From Mya arenaria (lineage: Eukaryota; Mollusca; Bivalvia; Myida; Myidae), in NCBI RefSeq assembly GCF_026914265.1, contig NC_069135.1, positions 17,910,406-17,974,405 of the forward strand: DNA of 64,000 bases, given 5' to 3'. The position numbers were made by a program, and so were the translations under genes. Positions 24,549-36,684 of the stretch are shown here, one piece after another (the first letter of the stretch is position 1; every line of letters begins with the position of its first letter). Below the pieces are notes generated by a model that searched no databases, had not been told where the DNA came from, and saw only the letters and a list, made by a program, of their open reading frames with translations.

Positions 24549-25249
24549 GGTACTTAGACCAATTCCTGGCCATTCTCAAGTGCCTGTTCTCCATAGGAGA
24601 TATATAGTCACTCACCGCCTGTGTCCTTTAGAACTTGTTTTTTTTCAACTTCGTTTATTACGTGAACACATACACATACTGAGCTTTCATTTACCAACAA
24701 GTTAGTTATATCAATGGCAATGTTATATTTAAGTGAAAGGAGATTTCTTTACAATTGAATACAATAGTTTTACAATTAGTTAGGACATTTCCGATCCACG
24801 TTGGCAAGCGAAATATATAGTTTCCACTTAGCAATTAGCACTTTGCACTGGATTTCGCGTGATTCAGTTGTCATTTGATGTACATGATTTGTTCTTTTTA
24901 AAAAAATGTACCATTCACTCAGTTATTTGAATTTTCACAAATGAGGAACATTATGATTTTGTATTTGTTTTTATATAAGAAAAGGTTCCTTCTCTGAATT
25001 CATTGATTGTTCTAATGGAAATTGGCAAATGATGTAACTATATGGTTGTGTTATTTTCAAAATTCGGAAAATAATACTACAAACCAGTACTGGTTTTAGC
25101 CAATTATGTTTGTATAATTAATCAAAAAAGCAGGACTGTATACAGAAAAATATCTTTATATTAAATTTAGGTCCAAATGTTCCAGAAGGACGTTTCAGAC
25201 TTAACGCAAAATCGAAAAGAAAACGTCCTTCAGAATGTTAAAACCAAGC
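24549..25249. other. non-coding sequence with a small hairpin
   Basis: An 11-bp perfect inverted repeat GAAGGACGTTT (25185-25195) pairs with 25221-25231 just before a dispersed repeat begins. Otherwise no feature seen. Confidence 0.4.
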
Positions 25250-25690
25250 ATTAAAGCTGCACTCTCAAAGATTGACAGTTTTTCTCGGTCATTTCTCAAA
25301 TGGCAGTAGTAAGCGAGGCGATTCTTTCACTAATATACATTTTTAAAGAAAATCTCAAAATCGGCTGATTTTGGCACAAATGCGTTCAATTCAGTCATAA
25401 GAGATAACTCGTTATGGGACAGATTTCAATCGTTTCGAAAACTGCCGAAAAAATATCATTTTTTTCTTAAAGCGTAAGTATCGCTTTTAGCTATAAAAGA
25501 TCAATTTTCGAACTTGAATGTGAAAGACTGTGGTCTGATCTTTTGTCAGCAGTCTTATTTCACTGGTTTTTAGACCTTTGCACAAGAATTGGCTCATTTA
25601 AAGACAAAAGAAACAGTTCATCACAGTAAATGAAATAATCGATGTGAAAGTTCATTGCCATTTTTCTGTTGTATTTCGTATTTACTATTT
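25250..25690 (+). repeat. dispersed repeat beginning TTAAAGCTGCACTCTCAAAG
   Basis: The opening motif and the following TTTTTCTCGGTCATTTCTCA are typical, from memory, of a very abundant repeat in bivalve genomes. It is non-coding, and its end at about 25690 is approximate. Confidence 0.45.
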
Positions 25691-25889
25691 CAAGCACTGG
25701 CATGCACTCAAAAATGCCATTTTATCTAAGATTGACCTGCAATACATGTAATACAAGTAACACAACTACAATACCAACCTGACAGGAAAACTAAGCGGAA
25801 GATGACATTGGCAGATGGAATAAAGAAGAAATTATTTTGTTCATTTCAATTTTAAAGCCTACAGTAAATGCTTGAATATGGCAATCCTT

Positions 25890-26090
25890 GGAAATACCAT
25901 ATTGTGAGTTTGGCTCTTTGAAATACAAAAAGGTGAAAAGTGGCCTAAGATTGTGGGTTCTAGCCCCTCCAGGGTCCTTTTTAATGGCCTCAGAAAAAGA
26001 CACAGTACTGGTTTCTACCCAGAAAACGGCCTCGAGAGTGGTTCTATAAGCATATAGCCTCGCGTCGCAATCTAGCTAAGATGAGTTGGC
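25890..26090 (+). repeat. SINE-like element with a degenerate B box
   Basis: GGTTCTAGCCC near 25957 resembles the tRNA B box GGTTCGANNCC. It is followed by a body with GTACTGGTTTCTACCCAGAA and ACGGCCTCGAGAGTGGTTCT. The minus strand gives the artefactual peptide DPGGARTHNL, often seen when such elements are translated. No target-site duplication was defined. Confidence 0.45.
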
Positions 26091-27455
26091 ATTAGCTAGA
26101 ATGTTTGCTGACTTGCATACCATTTTACCACTTTTGTTGACATGTTTTGCTGTCAGAATGTTTATTAGAAGTGATGAAAATTGCGTACTAAAAACAATGT
26201 CTATTTTCTTTATAATGTTACTACAATACAAAACACGTAATATCAAATGAAATCCTATTAAGAGATTGCACCTGTAAGTGTTAGTAAATTTAAATTTATC
26301 TTTTTTCAGTTCAGAATAATCCTCTAATTAAGCTGAAGTTAAATCTAACATAACTTGACATGAAATTTTACAGATACATTTGTTACTATTAGTTAATGTT
26401 TTGTGTTTGTTTATAAAGAAAGACAATTTACTAAAATACATTTCAACTAACTGATTAAGAAAAATATATTGCGTCCGATAACTAATTTTAAACGGAGGTT
26501 ATGTTTAAACTTTTGGCTACTGAGCTCGTTTCTTTAGTTTTTCATATAAATATTTATACTTACATTTCGTAGGGTAATCTTACGCGGATTGAGAAAAAAA
26601 TAGTCGATACATGCATTAAATCCGATATATTATTTTATGCATGCCAACGACTATATTGAATTCAATAACTGAAATGTACATTTTTTGTGAACACTCCTTC
26701 TTAACGTGGATTGAAAACGGATTTAATCGCAGGCGGTCTCTTTACATTTTCATGTATCCTCACTATTATTTTCGAGGTCTATCTCGAAGCCCCCTAAGTG
26801 TTAACGATTGTCTTATTGGCTGCTTACTCTTTGAGAAGTTACTGTTTGTATTGTTTCTCAAATAACCCCCAGTTGATTGAGAGGGTCAATTTGATCGGAA
26901 CAACGGAATGAATTGTGAATTATACTTCGAAAACACAATGTCTGCATACGACTGAAACTACCATGGACTTTGTAGTAGAAACACAAATAGAATTATTGAA
27001 ATACGGTAAGAATCAAATGTGTATCTATGTATCTTAAGAAAACAAAATCAAATAAAAGAAAGACAGACTTAAAGCTATCAAATGCAACATCTCATGATAT
27101 TTAACACCAAGTACAGTTATTTAATAACATGATATTTATCAATAACATAGCTGGCAAACAGGAACATGCAATTTTGAAATACATCATACGAAGTGAACTG
27201 CATGTTAAAATATCATGAGGCATTATGAGCGAACTGATAATCCCTTCCACATCACAGCACTTACGCGATGGATGATGTGTTACAAATTCCCTCTAAAATG
27301 ATGCACACTTTATATATACTTATATGTAATAAACGTAATACCTAAGGTAACTAACGTAAACCACTTGCTATAATATTCAATTCAACGTGTTTCTGGATAC
27401 TTTTATCAAACAAGCTAAAACAACTTTGATAAATATCTCTGTGTTCGTTCTTTTT
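26091..27455. other. non-coding sequence with a repeat-end motif
   Basis: At 26500-26545 the inverted form of the TACAGAAACAAGCTCAGTAG-type motif occurs (with changes). No gene seen. Confidence 0.35.
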
Positions 27456-27606
27456 TCATAGAGTTTCGCAACCCTAGAAGAACTGACACTCTTTATCAGG
27501 AAACAGTCAGGATCAAGAATCGTACCATTGGAAAATATCAAATCAACTGGAGCTAGTAGTGTATTCGAGGTGCATGGTGTGAGAACGGATATTTTACTTA
27601 GGAAAT

Positions 27607-27697
27607 ATGGCAGAACAGGAAGTGGAAAGTAAAGATCATCAACGGAAGGTTGCCATTGGCATTGACGAGAGTGAACATTCAGAACGAGCACTTCAGT
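27607..27697 (+). CDS. universal stress protein, first coding exon
   Basis: ATG at 27607 opens 30 codons containing KVAIGIDESEHSERALQ, the first beta-strand of the USP fold with its nucleotide-contacting Asp. The last base T is followed by donor GTAAGC, which is phase 1. Joined to an exon starting GG TAC TTT it gives QWYFDNVM, the usual family sequence. The first such exon downstream on this strand is at 41047, which would mean an intron of 13.3 kb; the pseudogene intron is 1.7 kb. So this may be exon 1 of the 41-kb gene or an orphan exon of a lost copy. The 150 bases upstream (27456-27606) are nearly the same as those before the exon at 63498, so the 5' UTR and promoter were copied with it. 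Confidence 0.75.
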
Positions 27698-30229
27698 GTA
27701 AGCTAGCACTGTATCTACATTTGTATATAAAACTTGCATTGTTGCTTTTTTATGATTTTTTTAGGTCGTTCCAGACAGTTGTTACCAATTTTATTGCTAA
27801 TTATTCAGTACGTAACTTAATTCTCTATTCACAAGCTGTACAACGAGATTGTGTGTGTTCTGTGCCGTTTAGTACAAAATTTATACTTAATGTTTTGACT
27901 GGACTGGAGTGTGTATGTTTCATTGTTTTATTGTGAAAATAAAAAATAAAACTCGTCGTTTAGAGAATTACATAAAAATGGTTGTCTCAAACAGAAAACA
28001 TAAAATTCTTTAAACTTTTTTTCATGTAATGGTTTATTGATTAAGTGCTGTGGTTCTCTTTTGTCGTTGGCAATTGATTACAAGTAAAAAAAGATGACTA
28101 GCATTGGCTTTGTGTGACTCTGCTTTATCATACTTAAACCAAAAGATCGTGCTGAAGCTTAGGAATGGAGTAAAATAATACAATTGGAATCTGTTCTTTA
28201 TCACGATTCCACTTGCTTGCTTGTACATTTGCTTGTCGTTTTGAATCATAGTCGATAATAAAGGTAAGGTAGACAGTGATTTCTCTTCACATGTATATGT
28301 GAAGGGGCGATGAATGCAAGCATACACAAGTTGGGTATGTCTTAATTGTATTATCATTCTAAAACTAAGCTTTGTGCTAACAGTTAGTTCATGTAAACGT
28401 CTGATAAATTGATGAATGAATATGGGTCTGGCTAGCTTCTAAATTTATTTTACCTGTGTTATTGTGTTGAGAAACTCATCAAACATGAACTCATCTGAAA
28501 TCATATATGTTTAAACAGGCACAATAAACAAGGTTTGACTTGGTTTTATAAAAAAGTACGTGCTAAGAACTAATACACTTAACACTGCGTTATAAATAAC
28601 AGCGACATTGCAGGACAAACATCATTAATTATGTTTTGGCATACCCCTCTCGTCGGAGAATCTAATAAGGGATAAAAGATTCTAATATAAATATAGCAGC
28701 ATAATATTTCCTCTTTAAAAATAATTTTAATGTATAAAGTTTCTCCTTTAAATGTGATCTGTAAATATCCCATTGTGTATACTCGAGGATGAGATGAATA
28801 AAACTGTTCACTATAACAGTGTTCATACATCTTTTAAACGATGTTATTTGAGAAATTTGATTGAACGTTGTTAACATATATTTGACACACATCGATACTT
28901 ATCTCAATATATTCACATGAAGGATGGCTAACTGCAGTCTATCGTGCTATTGAGCCTGGCTGAGTCATTCAAGAGAACTATTGTTCCGGTGATTTGTATT
29001 TTCTTTGACACAAGGGCATGACAACATTCTCGATACTAATTTTAGCATATTTTCATCAGGCATAACTGTCTATTTTAAATATTTGATTAAACATCTCACT
29101 CAAGTCGAATTTATCACAGGAAGATTTTTTACAAAAAAAATCTTTAAGCAATTTAACATGTTATCAGCATGTACATTTCTCTGTTTATTTGTCAGTTTAT
29201 GTTTCGGAAGTAGACATTCAGCATTAAGTCTATCTAAGGGTGATTCAAATAATGCAGACTTTCCAAACACTGCCGATATACTTTTTCATGTTTTAGGAAA
29301 CTAACAATCTAATCCAACTCTACGCATACAACGAAGGCGGTAGAATATATAGATCTGACACTGAAACAAACAAATATCAATGATATTTTTTTGCTAATAA
29401 TTTCAACAGTCGGACTTAAAATGACATATTTTGTAATGTTTAAAGGCCGAACATATGTTTTGTTATCATTTTAAGCTTTAGCTTTAGCTCAAAACTTTTG
29501 TAATATACCAAAAAATTCATCTGAGTCCATCTGGAGTTGAAAATGATACACGAGAGAACCAAATTTCAATACAAATTAGTTTGTGTAATAATGTTTGGTT
29601 TACAAATTATTTTTATTTCTATCCAGAAGTTAGAATGTGTAATACTTTTGAAATATTAACAGCATTAACAAACTTTTAAATACGAATATAAAAGGGAAAA
29701 CTAATGACTGTTCTGACAGTGACCTCATTGGATCTGTATTGCAAAGCAATTATATAAATAACGAAGAACAGCCTATTACAGAGGAGGGAACTCAGATATC
29801 CATAACATAATTAATTGAAGGTGTTTACTCCCTTCAGAAATATAAGGTATCTTAATTGACTACATATACCCAGTAGAATTGTTAGTTAGATGGAAGAACA
29901 TACATCATATAAATTACGGATCAATTTATACCTCAGATTTCGCAAACGTATAATGGTATTGATACTATAACATCTAAGTATTTAAAGTTGGGTTATTTTC
30001 CTTTGCATTGTTATGTATGTTTTTGCAAGTTGAAAATTTATCCACCCTTGCGTTTGTACGTCTTATGTTATATGTACATAGATTGATTCTTATTTTCATA
30101 TAGCATTGCTACGTATTATTGGTCTAAATATGTAATTAATTTGTAATAAGCTTTGTTTGGAATAGAAACAGCATTATGTACACTAAAATGTGTTCATATT
30201 CTCTTGAAATTGGAGTTGGTATGCATAAT
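27698..30229. other. intron or intergenic sequence
   Basis: Block 28554-28690 resembles 43255-43390 (shared GTACGTGCTAAGA, ATTGCAGGACAAACATC, GGAGAATCT). A 48-codon frame at 29158-29304 begins with a signal-peptide-like MLSACTFLCLFVSLCFGS but has no other support. No other gene seen. Confidence 0.35.
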
Positions 30230-30289
30230 AGAATAACAGATGGTGGTACACATGTATTGTTGAACCTGAATACCACCATCTGTTATTCT
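30230..30289. repeat. perfect 19-bp inverted repeat (hairpin)
   Basis: AGAATAACAGATGGTGGTA at 30230-30248 and its exact reverse complement at 30271-30289 enclose 22 bases. It may be a very short MITE or the ends of a deleted element. Confidence 0.85.
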
Positions 30290-32682
30290 GTAAGTTTTTC
30301 AGCTCATGGAATACATCGAATCAATTTTTATTGATTAGGTATTGAAACATAAAACAGATGTCTGCCTGAAACCTATACGATGCTTAGTATATAGCAATAT
30401 TTTGTCACCATTGCTGCAGTTGTTCACAGTCAAATAATTTTTTTTTTCATGTAATGAATTAATATGTGTGTGGCAAACAGTATTCGGTATTGTTAGAATC
30501 TTTGTATCTATGTATTGTATATAATAATATGTTTCAGTAATTTGCCAAAGACTTTCCGAATGCCAATATTGCCAATAAGGTTTGAAAGTAATATATAAAA
30601 TGCAAATCAAATGTGATGTAGATTAAATGATGATAGGGAAGAAGATGGTGGTCTAGATCTTGGTGGTGATGATGATGGTGATGGTTGTCTCCGCCCAAGC
30701 CGTTTCACAGTTTTATAGTTCTATTTTACTCTCATCACATAGTACAAATATGTGTTTTGAGGTCATCAACATGAATAATACAAAATGTTGTATATAAACA
30801 ATAATATATATTAACTAGACTGTAGAGGTACAGATATAAATAGTTTGCGTACATAAACAGTTAACATTTCAGCCATTCAGCACTGTCAGTGCTTTGATCT
30901 TTTTCTAAACTCAAAACGCTTTCAAATGATACCAGAAGGAAATGGGTTACCAGGCATCCGAAATCAACCTTTTAATAATACTTATATTGCAACTACCTTA
31001 CATAAACTTGTTATTTTTGGAAATGTCAATGTCATTTTGCGATTAAACCTCGTACGAATCCCTCAAACAAACAGACTAATTGATCCTCTTTTACTAAGCG
31101 TGGAAGATTTAGCTAGTTTTTCGCATAAATATTGCCCTCGGGTTAGAACAGTTCGGCGACTATTTCTAAGCACTGCTGTTCATATGAGAAGTTATTCGTT
31201 TGACTTCTTGCATAATATTAATCAATTTATAACGTATAATAAAATCATAAAATGATTTGCATAGTTGCCAAATCAAGGAATTGAGGAAAATCTTTGAATT
31301 TAACAACCTAATATATATAAGATTTACAAGCGAATGTTCTCATACATTTAAAACAATCCACATTTACTGTACTGCTAAGGATGTACTTATCTGATCTTAA
31401 TTACACTCCAGAGGTTTCGGGAATCACAATATTTACGATCTATTTATAGATAGTTTTCGGGAATTTTAAAGAGTCGTTCAATGTCAATTTATAGAATGGG
31501 ACTAAGACTGTGTTAAAGATATATACATATATAATACTAATAATCAGGAAATATATTATATTAAAGGGAACGAAAGGAGTATACATTTATGTTAATAGTA
31601 TTGAAAATTTGCTCTGGATTGGTGATAGGTATCTTTTATCGATTAACATGTCTAAACAACTTCTGTTCTGGCCGCCTGACATGGAATTCATTGGCGCCGC
31701 ACTTAAGTGCGCGCCTATTATGGAATGGGAATTTATTTTAGTTAGTGGTAGGAGCGGTTTTTAAGTTGGTTGACAGTTGGGTTTTACTGTTATTTTATAA
31801 TGATTAAAACATGCAAATGGGTGGCGATTGCATGAGTGTTAAAAATGCTTTTTGTGGTTGAATAGATAGTCTTCAATTTATTTTCAAAACATTATTTCGG
31901 AAGAACGAAAAATAAGTTTAATAACTGTTCCCGATTCGTTTACGTTTTCCGATTGGTTACCTGAAATATCTGAAATATCATGTGCCGGAAATGTAAAATG
32001 TGTGGACCGGTAATTATGTGAATGGGAATAATTATGTTTTACGTTGTTTTGTTATGTTTATTGCATTGATAAACCATGACGTAATCTTTTTTTTTAATCT
32101 AATCGATATTGGAATTAAATGTTCACCTAACTTTATTTGTTAATGTGTTGAAGGTGACATTGAAAATTGTATTACGATTGTCCCCGAGTTGTAACACATA
32201 CCGGATGTTGCTATTTTTAGAACCAGAAGGTATTTCCCCGCTATTCATAGGTCAATAATGGAATTTCTACACCGTAGTAGTTGGAAACTCGGGTGATGAT
32301 TTTATCATGAATATACGTTTAAAATAAGTAAACACTTAAAGTGCACACTGACAGTTGATTACGATACACCTAACAATTTGAGTCATTACAGTAAAACATG
32401 GATTATAAGTGAATTATACGCGTAAGAGAAGATTTTCTGTTGAAAAAACGAATGTCAACAATCGGCATGGAACTGGGATATTCGTATCAACGGGCTATGT
32501 ATGTTAGTATCGTTGAGTAGTTTTGTACGTTGATGTGTTCAAAAATGTTTGTTTTTTAATTTATCTTTGGAATTCTTAAATCATTTTTATTTGCTTAATG
32601 TTAAGACAGCATGTTAATATTTTTACATACATGTACTATAATTATATATTATTATAAATATAAATGTAACATAGATCTACTT
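30290..32682. other. non-coding sequence
   Basis: Includes a GGTGATGATGATGGTGATGG-like run near 30660, a CAGTGCTTTGAT motif near 30890 shared with 1955, and a 14-bp palindrome CGCACTTAAGTGCG at 31698-31711. A 109-codon frame at 30926-31255 has no recognisable content and is not called. Confidence 0.35.
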
Positions 32683-33124
32683 ATGCACCAGTCAATTGTA
32701 ACCACGCCCCCCCCCCTCAGGTCGGGGGTATACCGGGGGAAAAGGACCGTGTTTTTACCTTCGAGGTGTCCGGTGTGTCGGGTGAATGCGGTGGTGGGGC
32801 GTGGATACAATTGACTGGTCAATTGTAACCATACCCCCCCCCCAAGGTCAGGGGAATAGCCGGGACTTTGACTTTCGGTCCAGCCAACCCCAGGTAAAAT
32901 CCTCGTCCTGCGAGGACGAACTGATGGTCAAACCCTGCCATATGCCTCCCGCACCCCAGGGAGCCTAGGGGCATATTCCCCGCTATATTTTGCTCGAAGA
33001 CAAAACCACCGCGTTCACCCGGCACTGCAGGGCCACCTGAAAGGTAAAAACACAGCCCGTTTCCTCGGCTATCCCTGGCATAACCCCGGACCTGGGGGGC
33101 CATGGTTACAATTGACTGGTGCAT
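32683..33124. mobile_element. GC-rich MITE-like element with 22-bp terminal inverted repeats
   Basis: The left end ATGCACCAGTCAATTGTAAC (plus CA) at 32683-32704 has an exact inverted match at 33103-33124. A third, internal inversion point lies at 32804-32828, where the outward end of one unit (CAATTGACTGG) meets the inward end of another (GGTCAATTGTAACC). The whole therefore looks like two related units joined or nested. The interior is strikingly GC-rich with C or G runs next to each end, in contrast to the AT-rich surroundings. The open frames inside are artefacts. There is no transposase, so any movement would be non-autonomous. Confidence 0.8.
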
Positions 33125-33835
33125 TATGTACATGTTTCATATTTTTAAATGTACTTATGCACATTATTTATGTATATGATATGAGTATGTAATCTTTTAT
33201 TTGATTGTTTTATCTTAGAAAAATATTAGACTTTAAATTTTGTTTAAAAATGATGTGTTTTGGTATGTGACCTATTTTTAACATACCATAATACATGAAC
33301 ATACCCATTATTTGTTTACAAACTGCATATTTTCAAAATAAACCTGTAACAAGAAAGACGTACATGGTTTCGGGCTGGAAGCCACGACAGCTTTGAAACT
33401 AGCGACATTCATTTGCTTGGTGTAGGTCTCGTTAAAACCCCGTACTGTTGTGAATCATTATCAACCATATGCACAACAACTACACATTTGTGCTTACCAA
33501 CTTACTCTTGGCTAAAACGGATATTAGTGCAGAATGTATAATTGATACATGTGCTTTTGTCTTTCACAGTTGTAGTTTATGCCGGTTGATAATCAGAAGT
33601 CTAATTTCTTTCAGGTAGAAAAATGACTGAATATTACTAAGTCAACAAATTCGGGTTATGAAGAATTCCAACCTGCATTAAATACTATGTTGGATCATTG
33701 AGACAGATTTGACATCCATGTCATCCACAAGGCAGTCACATCTGATAGAGATGATGTGAGTATTTCATATAAAACATATTTGAGTTGGTGTTTGTTGTTT
33801 TATAAACTCACTGTATTCAATAATCAAGTGGTTGT
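33125..33835. other. non-coding sequence
   Basis: No gene or repeat family recognised. Confidence 0.4.
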
Positions 33836-33925
33836 GGTGGTTGTTGTTGTGGTGGTGGTGGTGGTGGTGGTGATGATGATGATGATGTTGATGATGAATT
33901 TTATATTGATAAATTTAGTAATTGT

Positions 33926-33998
<73 letters not shown>
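33836..33998 (+). repeat. compound microsatellite (GGT)n-(GAT)n ... (TA)n
   Basis: A GGT/GTT-rich run passes into GAT units (33836-33896). After a short spacer comes a pure TA tract of about 35 units (33929-33998). It yields an artefactual poly-valine and isoleucine-tyrosine frame. Confidence 0.95.
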
Positions 33999-34000
<2 letters not shown>

Positions 34001-34440
34001 CTACATGTATGTATCAGCTAGTTTTTTTTTAAATAATGTCGAGAAATATTAAACTGTTTATATTTTATTTTGTATATGTATGGCAGTATTATTATCTATA
34101 CTAATAAGTTAGAAAGGCTTTTAAAGTACATTTGTTTTTCCTTTACAGCACTAAACATTCTAGATGGGTAAAGAACCTAAAGAGGCATGAAAACCAAATC
34201 AGCATTGACTCAGCATTGAGTAATTATCATCTGTGCACACACTACAAGTACAAACGCATGGGAACAGACCAAACTTCAAATGTTGAAGAGTGAAGACTTA
34301 TTGGAAAAATTCTAAATGTAAGAATACCATTGACAAAATAAAACATATAGACATTGATTACCTACAGAGACTGTTTACATGTTATAATCATAAAAAGACA
34401 AATTAATTGAGAACTTTCACTCTGACATTTTTGGAGGGGC
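33999..34440. other. non-coding sequence
   Basis: No supported feature between the microsatellite and the 460-bp duplication. Confidence 0.4.
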
Positions 34441-35360
34441 ATTACAGCCTACATGTACATAGTGTTCTTGTTTTTTTACATATTTTAATTTGAAAGTACA
34501 TTCATTGTTTTTAAATCTGAATTCTGAGTTAGTATCATACGAAAATTCATTTATTTGAATGATTACATTTTATGAATAAGTCCAATAAAGCTTTATTAAT
34601 TTTTACAAGAAAAGGGTTGATTTTTAATCATTTTATTAGCTATAAAAATGTATGGTTACATTACATCATGTATATTTTCTTCAAAATTGAACGGTAAACT
34701 GTCATAAATTGTCATTTAAATTGTTCATTAGACATCATAGAAAATATTTAAAATGATTTCAGCAGGTTGTCTTATTATTAATTATATTTTATGAATTTAT
34801 AAAACTACTTTATATTTTCAAACATCGAAATACTGCTCTGTTCAGAAGACTCACAAGATCAATCAAAATGATTGTTTTGCATGTGTGTCAATAATGCTAC
34901 ATTACAGCCTACATGTACAAAGTGTTCTTGATGTTTTACATATTTTAATTTGAAAGTACATTCAATGTTTTTAAATCTGAATTCTGAGTTAGTATCATAC
35001 GAAAATTCATTTATTTGAATGATTGCATTTTATGAATAAGTCCAATAAAGCTTTATCAATTTTTACAAGAAAAGGGTTGATTTTTAAGCATTTTATTAGC
35101 TATAAAAATGTATGGTTACATTACATCATGTATATTTTCTTCAAAATTGAACGGTAAACTGTCATAAATTGTCATTTAAATTGTTCATTAGACATCATAG
35201 AAAATATTTAAAATGATTTCAGCAGGTTGTCTTATTATTAATTATATTTTATGAATTTATAAAACTGCTTTATATTTTCAAACATCGAAATACTGCTCTG
35301 TTCAGAAAACTCACAAGATCAATCAAAATGATTGTTTTGCATGTGTGTCAATAATGCTGT
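34441..35360 (+). repeat. recent tandem duplication, two 460-bp copies
   Basis: Copy 1 is 34441-34900 and copy 2 is 34901-35360. Both start ATTACAGCCTACATGTACA and end AATAATGCT. By eye they differ at only about ten positions, and no indel was noticed. No gene is contained. Confidence 0.92.
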
Positions 35361-35845
35361 TCGATTGAACTTATGTTTTCTGTTAACTGAAGTTTATTTC
35401 ACCAGAAACTGTTGTGTTTATTTCATATAAAGCTCTGATAATGTGAAACAAAATCTAATATAGACAAAATATTTACTTGTCGCTCTTTGTAGCCCTTGGA
35501 GTTTGGGGTTGGGTGTAATGAAACTAAAATAACTTTTTTAATTCACGGTAAAATATCTTCAAAATTTGGATAAAAGTCCCATAGTGTACCTTGATAATAA
35601 CTATGTTGTCAGTGAAAGCTTTTTTTAAAGTGTGTATTACTTAAATACCTTAATTAAGTTTAAATAATTATGGCCTTTAATGATTTTTGTTTTCATATAG
35701 ATTTCCTGTTATATTTAGCTTTGTCAATTTTGTTGTTGTTTTGTATTATGTACTACTTCTATTTCCTTACTTAAATTTTTTGTCTTATTTGTCAAATTGA
35801 ATTGGTACATATTTCATATAAAGTGAAAAAACACACACACTATTT
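35361..35845. other. non-coding sequence
   Basis: AT-rich; nothing recognised. Confidence 0.4.
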
Positions 35846-36180
35846 TAAAAGATGCACTCTTACTCCCAAACAAGACTTATCACAATTAATATTATTGTTT
35901 TGATTTTTTTTTTCAAAATGGGTTGATAGATGTCAACAACAATGTTTCCAATGAAGGATTTTGAGTTCGATTTGCTAATAAGAATGAACATAAGACATGG
36001 TATTTCTGCCTTGTGATACTATAGTAGACCACAGTCAATCTTTTAGCAATCACCAATCATTTAATATTTGTCATGCTTTCTGCTATTATAAACAGGGTCA
36101 CAAGCTTGTTATAAATCAGTAAACAATATTTCAGTAAATGCATTATTTAGTAAGTAGTTATTGTTTTATCAGTCAATTTG
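35846..36180 (+). repeat. dispersed repeat copy B (pair with 8.64-8.97 kb)
   Basis: Second copy of the repeat at 8640-8965, same orientation, with shared landmarks CTTACTCCCAAA, CACCAATCATTTAATAT and TGCATTATTTAGTAAG. It is followed almost at once by a hAT-like MITE that copy A lacks. Confidence 0.65.
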
Positions 36181-36206
36181 ATGTGTGTTATAAATACAAT
36201 TATATG

Positions 36207-36607
36207 CAGGGCTTCCATTAAATAAAGTTTGGAAGTATATTTCTCCTTAGAGATGGGTTAAAACTTTCAAAATTGATTTCTAGGAAGTACAAAAACTTCC
36301 CTAATTTTGAAGAAAACCACCAAAGTAGAAAGCTTGGAAGTTCAAAATATTCAAACCTTGTGTCAATATTACTTTTATGGTCACAATTTCAATCAGTCTT
36401 AAGATACAATGATTTATTATAATATAAGTCTTTGAATTTGGCAAGTTAAAGTTACAAATTACTTGATTTTCAACATTCTAATTGAAAAATAGTGGAAAAA
36501 GATATTGTATTCGTGAGATTTTAACTTCCACATTTCAGTGTAAAACTTCCAAAATTGATGGACAGGAAGTTGATACTTCTAGTTTCAAATTGTTAATGGA
36601 AGCCCTG
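36207..36607. mobile_element. hAT-like MITE (401 bp) with target-site duplication
   Basis: The terminal inverted repeats CAGGGCTTCCATTAA (36207-36221) and its exact complement (36593-36607) begin with CAGGG, as in many hAT elements. The flanks carry a 7-bp direct repeat TTATATG (36200-36206 and 36608-36614). With one mismatch this extends to the 8 bp expected of hAT. The interior has several sub-terminal AACTTCC/GGAAGT motifs in both orientations and no coding capacity. It is a non-autonomous element. Confidence 0.85.
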
Positions 36608-36684
36608 TTATATGTATTGATTTCAAATAAGAGTTTCACTTTAAAGATGCTCATTTAAAGATAATGAACAGACACACAAAAACT

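Noticed and set aside
25791..26003. Minus-strand ORF with DPGGARTHNLRP
   Set aside because: This is a well-known artefact of translating tRNA-derived SINE sequence.
30926..31255. 109-codon plus-strand ORF
   Set aside because: No recognised motif, splice signal or homologue. Frames of this length are expected by chance in 64 kb.
32819..33133. 104-codon minus-strand ORF and two plus-strand ORFs in the GC-rich block
   Set aside because: They are translations of MITE ends and C/G runs with no domain.
33756..34052. ORF rich in valine and isoleucine-tyrosine
   Set aside because: It is read-through of GGT/GAT and TA microsatellites.
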